Positions 37,547 through 42,086 of a stretch of 42,086 nt of DNA are shown here, piece after piece. The number at the start of each line of letters is the position of its first letter. The first letter of the stretch is position 1. This stretch comes from a virus. The position numbers and the translations under genes were made by a program. The notes under the pieces were generated by a model. The model ran no database searches. It saw only the letters and a program-made list of their open reading frames with translations, and had not been told where the DNA came from. The DNA is taken from the IMG/VR virus record IMGVR_UViG_3300009506_000076, positions 1-42,086 of that record. One strand, written 5' to 3'.

Positions 37547-39450
37547 TGGCAACCTTTTACATCAAAGAGAAGGGGCTCTGGCTTCCCTTGCCTGGACAGA
37601 GCGCCCGCAAGGCTGACCTCTATGTCGGCACCGCTGTCGGCGAACCGCGACTGCGCTGTTCTGGATGTGGGAAGGTTGCCTATGCTACAAAGGAACTTGC
37701 CACACGTCACGCCGTCGAGATCAGTAAGAAGACTCCACGCCGCCCGTACTTCGATCGGAGATGCGGATGGTACCACTTGACAAAACGTGGCGCCGAAGAA
37801 TGGCTGCAAGAATACCGCGAGGGACTTGTGCCTGATCCCGTGCGCCTGCGCGATTACCAGGAAGCAAGCGTCGCCCATCTCTTCAGTTACTTCGAGACGC
37901 ACCCAACTGGCAATCCGATCATAGCCCTACCGACCGGCACCGGCAAGTCTCTGATCATAGCTGATTTTGTGAAGCGTGCCTGCTTGACATATCCAGGGAC
38001 GCAGGTACTGATGCTTACGCACGTAAAGGAGCTTATCGTTCAGAACTTCGATAAGTTGATCGAGACATGGCCGACAGCTCCTGCGGGGATTTACAGCGCC
38101 GGCCTCGGGCGCCGTGAGCATCACGACGACATCACGTTTGCGGGTATCCAGTCTGTCTTCCGGAAGCCGCAAATCTTTGGACGTGTCGACCTTGTCATCA
38201 TCGACGAGTGTCATCTCGTGAGTCCAAAGGCTGAGACGATGTACGGTAAATTCATCGACGCCTTGCGCGAGGTCAACCCTTATATCAGGGTGATTGGACT
38301 CTCGGCGACCCCGTACCGTATGAAGCACGGTATGCTGACAGATCCCGGTGGTCTCTTTACGGATGTGATTTTCGACCTGACAGACCGTACCGGATTCAAC
38401 TGGCTCATCGGCCAGGGATATCTAGCACCAGTCGTTCCAAAACGTGCCGAACATTTGATGGACGTGTCCGGTGTCAAGCTCGCTGGCGGAGAGTTCGTCC
38501 TCAAAGAGCTACAGGAGCGCTTCGACCGTGAAACAGTCACAATGGCGGCACTACACGAGGCCGTTCCCCTTGCCCACAGGCGGAAGCACTGGCTCATTTT
38601 CGCGTCTGGTATCGAGCACGCGGAGCACATCGCAGAATACCTCAACGAATCCTTCGGTATACCCGCGGCTGCGGTGCACAGTAAGCTCTCTGATCAGGAT
38701 CGCGACCAACGTATTCGTGATTTTAAGTCGGGGAAGCTTCGCGCGGTGGTGAACAACAACGTACTCACAACCGGATTCGACTTCCCGGACATTGATTGTA
38801 TCATAATGCTCCGGCCGACGATGTCCCCCGGGCTGTGGGTACAGATGGTCGGTCGTGGAACCCGTCCTGCGCCCGAGAAGGTAAACTGCCTCTGCCTCGA
38901 CTTTGCTGGCAATACAGAGCGCCTCGGTCCGATCAACGACCCCGTGCTACCGAAGCGTCGTGGACGTGGTGCGCCAGGACCAGCCCCGGTACGACTCTGC
39001 GAGCAGTGTGGGTGCTACTCCCATGCTTCGGCACGTTTCTGCGAGAACCCTGAGTGTGGTGCGGAGTTCCCACGAAATGTGAATATCTTCACCCAGGCTA
39101 GCCTCCAGGATCTTATTGCAGGTACGATTCCAGAAGTACACACGATCCCTATAGATAAGGTGACGTATCGGATACACCAGAAGGAAGGAAGACCTGACTC
39201 CATGCGTGTGGACTACTATGCTGGAATTAGGAGGTTCAGCGAGTGGGTCAAACTGGATCATGGTGGGTATTCGACACGTCTAGCGAAGCGGTGGTGGGAG
39301 CAACGATGTCCTTGGGGTGTGCCGCCATCAACACATGAAGGTATGAAGGCTGTTGACTACTTGAAGGTACCTAAAGCTATTCAGGTGGTGGAGCGTGGCA
39401 GGTATCCCGAGATTTGTGGATATACGTTCAGCGATGGCACCTCAGCGTAG
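37546..39450 (+). CDS. SF2 DEAD/DEAH-type helicase with zinc fingers
   Basis: 634 residues. The N-terminal CSGC...CGWYH (C38, C41, C73, H77) is a zinc finger. Motor motifs: Q-like RLRDYQEASV, Walker A LPTGTGKS (128-135), DECH in VIIDECHLVSP, SATPYR, then LTTGFDFPDID and QMVGRGTRPA of the second RecA lobe. A second zinc ribbon (CEQCGCYSHASARFCENPEC) follows near residue 485-505, and the last 120 residues form a WYL-like or unknown extension. This is the RadD/UvsW-like helicase class of phages, which remodels recombination intermediates. It works beside the exonuclease. Confidence 0.88.
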   Translation: MATFYIKEKGLWLPLPGQSARKADLYVGTAVGEPRLRCSGCGKVAYATKELATRHAVEISKKTPRRPYFDRRCGWYHLTKRGAEEWLQEYREGLVPDPVRLRDYQEASVAHLFSYFETHPTGNPIIALPTGTGKSLIIADFVKRACLTYPGTQVLMLTHVKELIVQNFDKLIETWPTAPAGIYSAGLGRREHHDDITFAGIQSVFRKPQIFGRVDLVIIDECHLVSPKAETMYGKFIDALREVNPYIRVIGLSATPYRMKHGMLTDPGGLFTDVIFDLTDRTGFNWLIGQGYLAPVVPKRAEHLMDVSGVKLAGGEFVLKELQERFDRETVTMAALHEAVPLAHRRKHWLIFASGIEHAEHIAEYLNESFGIPAAAVHSKLSDQDRDQRIRDFKSGKLRAVVNNNVLTTGFDFPDIDCIIMLRPTMSPGLWVQMVGRGTRPAPEKVNCLCLDFAGNTERLGPINDPVLPKRRGRGAPGPAPVRLCEQCGCYSHASARFCENPECGAEFPRNVNIFTQASLQDLIAGTIPEVHTIPIDKVTYRIHQKEGRPDSMRVDYYAGIRRFSEWVKLDHGGYSTRLAKRWWEQRCPWGVPPSTHEGMKAVDYLKVPKAIQVVERGRYPEICGYTFSDGTSA

Positions 39451-39643
39451 AGCGCAGCCAGGCGCCCACGATGTACCGTGGATGCTCGCCCTGGCTGAGA
39501 AGCTCCATCGCGATCGTCTTGTCGCCTGCTGCCTTACGTGCCAGCACTTTGTCGAGAGCACAGAGATGTGTAAACTGGCACAACAGCGTCCGCCTGCTCG
39601 TATCATTGCTTACGGGTGTGCTTCATGGCTCGACTACTTATAG
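39434..39643 (+). CDS. Small four-cysteine zinc-type protein
   Basis: 69 residues, MAPQRRAQPGAHDVPWMLAL onward; start 39434 overlaps the helicase end by 17 bases, and an in-frame alternative lies at 39395. CCLTCQHFVESTEMCKLAQQ and IAYGCASW give four or five cysteines in a zinc-finger-like spacing. Common phage small proteins of this layout are unnamed. Precedes the promoter at 39655. Confidence 0.6.
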   Translation: MAPQRRAQPGAHDVPWMLALAEKLHRDRLVACCLTCQHFVESTEMCKLAQQRPPARIIAYGCASWLDYL

Positions 39644-39654
39644 TTCGATCCCCC

Positions 39655-39684
39655 TTGACAAGTCAACGATCCTTTCGGTATACT
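39655..39684 (+). promoter_or_regulatory. Rightward promoter
   Basis: -35 TTGACA (39655-39660), 18-base spacer ending CTTTCGG, -10 TATACT (39679-39684), 44 bases before the next ATG. The spacer shares CTTTCGGTA with the promoter at 33292. Confidence 0.75.
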
Positions 39685-39727
39685 TCCATATGTAGAACGG
39701 ACGTACTCACTCACGGATCAAGGAACC

Positions 39728-40132
39728 ATGCCAGTCCGGTTGGATTCACTTCCCGATAACTCGTACTTCGGCATCGCGTGGCGACCGGGAGCTTTCGGTC
39801 ACCTGAAGCGTGTCGGAGCGGGTTCCTGTAGCGTGTACGTACCCAAGCGCGAAGGCGGATGGGAAGACACGCAATGGGCGGGTGGCAGTGAGGTAGAGCC
39901 TGCTACCGAAGAGCAGTTCAAACGTCAGGATTCCAATACGACCACTGACGGGAAGCCTCGAGAGCGTAGCGAGGTTGAGAACCCCGTAAAGCTCGTATGG
40001 AAGCTCTGCGACGAGATGTGGCCCTGCGAACGTGACGACATTGTGAAGGCTGCTGTCGAGCAGGGTGTCAACATCAGCACGGCGAAGACTCAGTTCTACG
40101 CCTGGAAGAAAAAGATCGGGAGATGGCTATGA
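39728..40132 (+). CDS. Putative DNA-binding protein with the TQ(F/Y)xxW domain
   Basis: 134 residues, MPVRLDSLPDNSYFGIAWRP onward, AAGGAACC before ATG. The N-terminal 45 residues are a beta domain. The C-terminal half (VKLVWKLCDEMWPCERDDIV then KAAVEQGVNISTAKTQFYAW) shares its pattern with the proteins at 26572 and 40779, most likely a small HTH or winged-helix unit. It follows its own promoter. Confidence 0.62.
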   Translation: MPVRLDSLPDNSYFGIAWRPGAFGHLKRVGAGSCSVYVPKREGGWEDTQWAGGSEVEPATEEQFKRQDSNTTTDGKPRERSEVENPVKLVWKLCDEMWPCERDDIVKAAVEQGVNISTAKTQFYAWKKKIGRWL

Positions 40133-40335
40133 AGACGCATTACGCACAGCGTCATCGTTCGTCTGCTCCAGTAGCAACATGGTTCCCCCTTTGTGGAGGT
40201 GCGCAGGGAACAGATGTTGCCATGACGACCAGACAGAAAGACGTGACTTGTAAATGGTGCAAGCGCCGTCTAGTAGAACGTCGGAAACTTGATAGAATTT
40301 ATGGTCGTCTCAGCATAAGGAAAAGACGCGGATGA
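40129..40335 (+). CDS. Small zinc-finger-type protein
   Basis: 68 residues, MKTHYAQRHRSSAPVATWFP onward; ATG overlaps the preceding stop, with GGGAG before it. The pattern H...TWFPLCGG...VTCKWCKRRL is widespread in actinobacterial phages and hosts as a small zinc-binding protein of unknown function. Basic C-terminus. Coupled to the next gene by ATGA. Confidence 0.68.
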   Translation: MKTHYAQRHRSSAPVATWFPLCGGAQGTDVAMTTRQKDVTCKWCKRRLVERRKLDRIYGRLSIRKRRG

Positions 40336-40715
40336 GCAAATGGGATAGGTTGTTCGCGGCCAAGCCGGGCAAGTTCTATAAATTCATCGTTCCCGATGCC
40401 CCTCGGGATATCGTTATCGAGATGAAGCGTACCAAGCCGCGTATGGAGTCCGGTAGTTCAGCACACGTATCGCTACAGCAAGCGATTCAGTACCACTCCT
40501 ACGGCTTCGAGTGGGGATATGGCGGTAGCGGACCTGCCGACCTTGCTCTCAACATCCTGATGTTATTCGTGTTGCCGCCAGAGGCGTGGCGTCTGCATCA
40601 CGACTACAAGAACTCCGTCATCGCCCGTGTCCCCGAAATGGGAGGCACCATCCGCGGGGAGGACGTTGTGAAGTGGCTCAACATGAAGTGGAACCAAGAA
40701 GGCGCAGGTAAGTAA
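40332..40715 (+). CDS. DUF6166-like phage protein
   Basis: 127 residues, MSKWDRLFAAKPGKFYKFIV onward. The core YHSYGFEWGYGGSGPADLAL NILM (residues about 55-75) is the distinctive strongly conserved feature of DUF6166, small proteins found in many phages and mobile elements with no assigned role. Conserved W, D and G suggest a catalytic or nucleotide-binding pocket, but this is not known. ATGA overlap with the previous gene. Confidence 0.7.
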   Translation: MSKWDRLFAAKPGKFYKFIVPDAPRDIVIEMKRTKPRMESGSSAHVSLQQAIQYHSYGFEWGYGGSGPADLALNILMLFVLPPEAWRLHHDYKNSVIARVPEMGGTIRGEDVVKWLNMKWNQEGAGK

Positions 40716-40724
40716 AGGGCGACA

Positions 40725-40752
40725 GCTTCCTCCGCCCTCTCTAAGAGGAAGC
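40725..40752 (+). other. Intergenic hairpin GCTTCCTC / GAGGAAGC
   Basis: Perfect 8-bp arms with a 12-base loop, in the 63-base gap before the next gene and 27 bases from its start codon. No T tract, so it is more likely a processing or regulatory hairpin than a terminator. Confidence 0.5.
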
Positions 40753-40778
40753 ATCAGCATCCACTTTGGAGATGCAAC

Positions 40779-41102
40779 ATGGCGAAGAAGCAGAAGGAGA
40801 AGGAGGAGGCCGCGGCCACCGAGGCGCCCGCCGCCGAGGCGACCACCACGAAGATGCCCTCGCAGAACGGCGTCACCCGTCCGAAGCCGGACACGGCGAC
40901 CGGCCGCGTGTGGGCGATCTGCGACGAGCTGTCGGCGAGCACCGGCAAGCCTGCCGTCCGCGGAGACGTGATGAAGGCCGGTGAAGCCGAGGGCCTGAAC
41001 CCCGCCACGATCGCGACGCAGTACGGCCGGTGGCGGAAGTTCCACAACCTGGGGCGCTACAAGGACGTGCCGGCCGAGGACGCCGCCCAGGTCCAGGAGT
41101 AG
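40779..41102 (+). CDS. Putative DNA-binding protein with the TQYxxW domain, Ala/Lys-rich N-terminus
   Basis: 107 residues, GGAGATGCAAC before ATG. Residues 1-35 are Lys/Glu/Ala/Thr rich and disordered (MAKKQKEKEEAAATEAPAAE). Residues 38-95 (GRVWAICDELSASTGKPAVR, GLNPATIATQYGRWRKFHNL) are the third copy of the pattern seen at 26572 and 39728. The GC-rich codon use here is more extreme than in neighbours. Two hairpins follow. Confidence 0.65.
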   Translation: MAKKQKEKEEAAATEAPAAEATTTKMPSQNGVTRPKPDTATGRVWAICDELSASTGKPAVRGDVMKAGEAEGLNPATIATQYGRWRKFHNLGRYKDVPAEDAAQVQE

Positions 41103-41105
41103 GTT

Positions 41106-41134
41106 GCTGCTAGAACCGCTGGCGATCTAGCAGC
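41106..41134 (+). other. Hairpin GCTGCTAG / CTAGCAGC
   Basis: 8-bp arms with a 13-base loop directly after the 107-residue gene and abutting the next hairpin. Contains the CTAG word common in intergenic elements of this phage. Confidence 0.55.
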
Positions 41135-41164
41135 GGGGGTGGTCAGGTTCGCCTGATCACCCCC
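41135..41164 (+). terminator. Strong TTCG-loop hairpin before QueE
   Basis: 13-bp stem (GGGGGTGGTCAGG with CCTGATCACCCCC, one G-T pair) closed by a TTCG tetraloop. No T run follows (ACCTCCTCACT), so it is a candidate terminator or barrier rather than a certain intrinsic terminator. Confidence 0.6.
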
Positions 41165-41194
41165 ACCTCCTCACTCCTGCCCGTCCCACTCAAA

Positions 41195-41902
41195 ATGAAA
41201 ACGAATCAGCAAGCACCCCTTCCGGTGTCGCGCGATGCTGAAGGACGGGTCCTCCTGAACAGTGTCTTTCACACGGTTCAGGGTGAAGGTCCATTCGCAG
41301 GTCAGGTCGCAATCTTTTTGCGTCTCTCCGGGTGCAACCTCCAATGCCCCTTCTGCGACACGGAATACAGCAAAGTCATCTATGATGGCAAGCCGGAGTT
41401 TATTCGGCGCTACCTCGATGTTGTCTACCCGGACATCAAGCTCGTTGTGATCACAGGCGGAGAACCTTTCCGCCAGAACATCACGCCCCTGGTCAACGAG
41501 CTCCTGAACCACCAGCGTCGTGTTCAGATCGAAACCAACGGCACCCTCTTTCCCGGCGCTGACTTTCCCTGGTCCAAAGTCACCGTCGTGTGCAGTCCGA
41601 AGACCGGGAAGATACATCCACAGACGGCTAAATTAGTCGCCGCGTACAAGTACGTTCTCTCCCACGACTCGGTAGGGGGCGACGGGTTACCGAACCAAGC
41701 CCTCGGCCACACACTAGGGGCTGCCAGCAAGGTTGCCCGGCCCCCTGTAGGGTGGGAAGGTCCGGTGTACCTGCAACCCATGGATGCACGCGACAACGAC
41801 GAGAATGCAAGAAACATTCAAGCCGTCGTCAAGTCTGTTATGGACGCTCGTGGCAAGTACATCATGGGTGTCCAGATGCACAAGCTGAGTGGACTACCAT
41901 GA
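41195..41902 (+). CDS. queE: QueE, 7-carboxy-7-deazaguanine synthase (radical SAM)
   Basis: 235 residues. QueE converts 6-carboxy-5,6,7,8-tetrahydropterin to 7-carboxy-7-deazaguanine, the second last step towards preQ0. Seen: HTVQGEGPFAGQVAIFLRLS, then the radical SAM cluster C47, C51, C54 (SGCNLQCPFCDTEYS), GGEP (88-91, SAM binding) and ETNG (113-116). Length is normal. Start MKTNQQAPLP at 41195 has no visible Shine-Dalgarno, which is odd among these genes; a GTG at 41225 is an alternative. Phage-borne queE genes supply preQ0 for tRNA or, more often in phages, for DNA modification by a DpdA-type transglycosylase, which is not in the window but may lie to the right. Confidence 0.93.
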   Translation: MKTNQQAPLPVSRDAEGRVLLNSVFHTVQGEGPFAGQVAIFLRLSGCNLQCPFCDTEYSKVIYDGKPEFIRRYLDVVYPDIKLVVITGGEPFRQNITPLVNELLNHQRRVQIETNGTLFPGADFPWSKVTVVCSPKTGKIHPQTAKLVAAYKYVLSHDSVGGDGLPNQALGHTLGAASKVARPPVGWEGPVYLQPMDARDNDENARNIQAVVKSVMDARGKYIMGVQMHKLSGLP

Positions 41903-42086
41903 GCTCTGGTCTAGCCTGGGAAAAGCGCTATCATGGCGATTGGGGATATGGCGCAGAAGGATTACATATCTTCAATGCCGAAAGAGAAGTACATCGTGGT
42001 AGCCAAGTCGGCATTGTCCTCAGTCGTACAGCACTAACAGCAGTCGTTCGTTGGAACAACGGCTCGAAGGAAACAATCGAACAATT
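41899..42086 (+). CDS. Unidentified gene after queE, partial (right edge)
   Basis: First 62 codons, MSSGLAWEKRYHGDWGYGAE onward; ATG overlaps the queE stop (ATGA), so it is co-translated. The visible part (LHIFNAEREVHRGSQVGIVL, TALTAVVRWNNGSKETIEQ) does not resemble QueC, QueD or FolE starts. It may be a small accessory protein. Truncated by the window end. Confidence 0.6.
   Translation, partial: MSSGLAWEKRYHGDWGYGAEGLHIFNAEREVHRGSQVGIVLSRTALTAVVRWNNGSKETIEQ

Overview
The window is a segment of a tailed double-stranded DNA phage genome (siphovirus-type). The evidence is an almost complete head and tail module in the standard order, a phage replication and recombination module, dozens of short overlapping genes with Shine-Dalgarno sites (mostly AAGGAG-type), and no host housekeeping genes. 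Both ends cut through genes. I see no integrase, DNA polymerase or endolysin in the window. The host cannot be named from the sequence.

Layout. Positions 1-22320 (minus strand, so read right to left): terminase small and large subunits, portal, scaffold, gpD-like decoration protein, gpE-like major capsid protein, head-tail connector genes, then an unusual cassette (small virion-like protein, membrane protein, sigma-70 family factor, secreted Ig-like protein). A 1228-residue protein follows whose C-terminus looks like the head-closure (stopper) protein, then neck and tail-terminator proteins, major tail protein, tail assembly chaperones joined by a -1 frameshift site, tape measure, tail hub and a repeat-rich fibre-like protein that runs off the left edge. 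Positions 22397-23513 hold four small minus-strand genes upstream of the terminase. Positions 23574-24847 are about 1.3 kb of non-coding DNA made of several successive repeat types. Positions 24882-30505 hold about 16 small minus-strand genes in short operons, each with a promoter and often a terminator, ending with a Holliday-junction-resolvase-like nuclease. Positions 30782-33202 hold a primase-polymerase/ATPase and an HTH regulator. A divergent promoter pair lies at 33246-33321. From 33357 to the right edge genes run on the plus strand: small early genes, Sak4-like recombinase ATPase, DUF669 SSB-like protein, Cas4-like exonuclease, SF2 helicase, more small proteins, and finally QueE, a 7-deazaguanine precursor enzyme, with a truncated gene after it.

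How it fits together. At least ten promoters share TTGaca, usually 18 bp, then TACCTT or TATACT. They drive the early genes on both arms and the terminase operon. The phage sigma factor sits in the structural operon and may serve late expression. The SSB-like protein, Sak4, exonuclease, helicase, resolvase and primase form a recombination-dependent replication set.

The most striking signal is a 579-base tract (23688-24266) with not one GA, TC or GC dinucleotide. GA and GGC are the contexts reported for 7-deazaguanine insertion in phage CAjan DNA, so in a phage carrying QueE this tract would be a modification-free island if a similar enzyme is present. That link is an inference. Next to it lie iteron-like GATTTTTCATC repeats that recur at two other gene-free sites, so the region is a candidate replication origin or packaging site.
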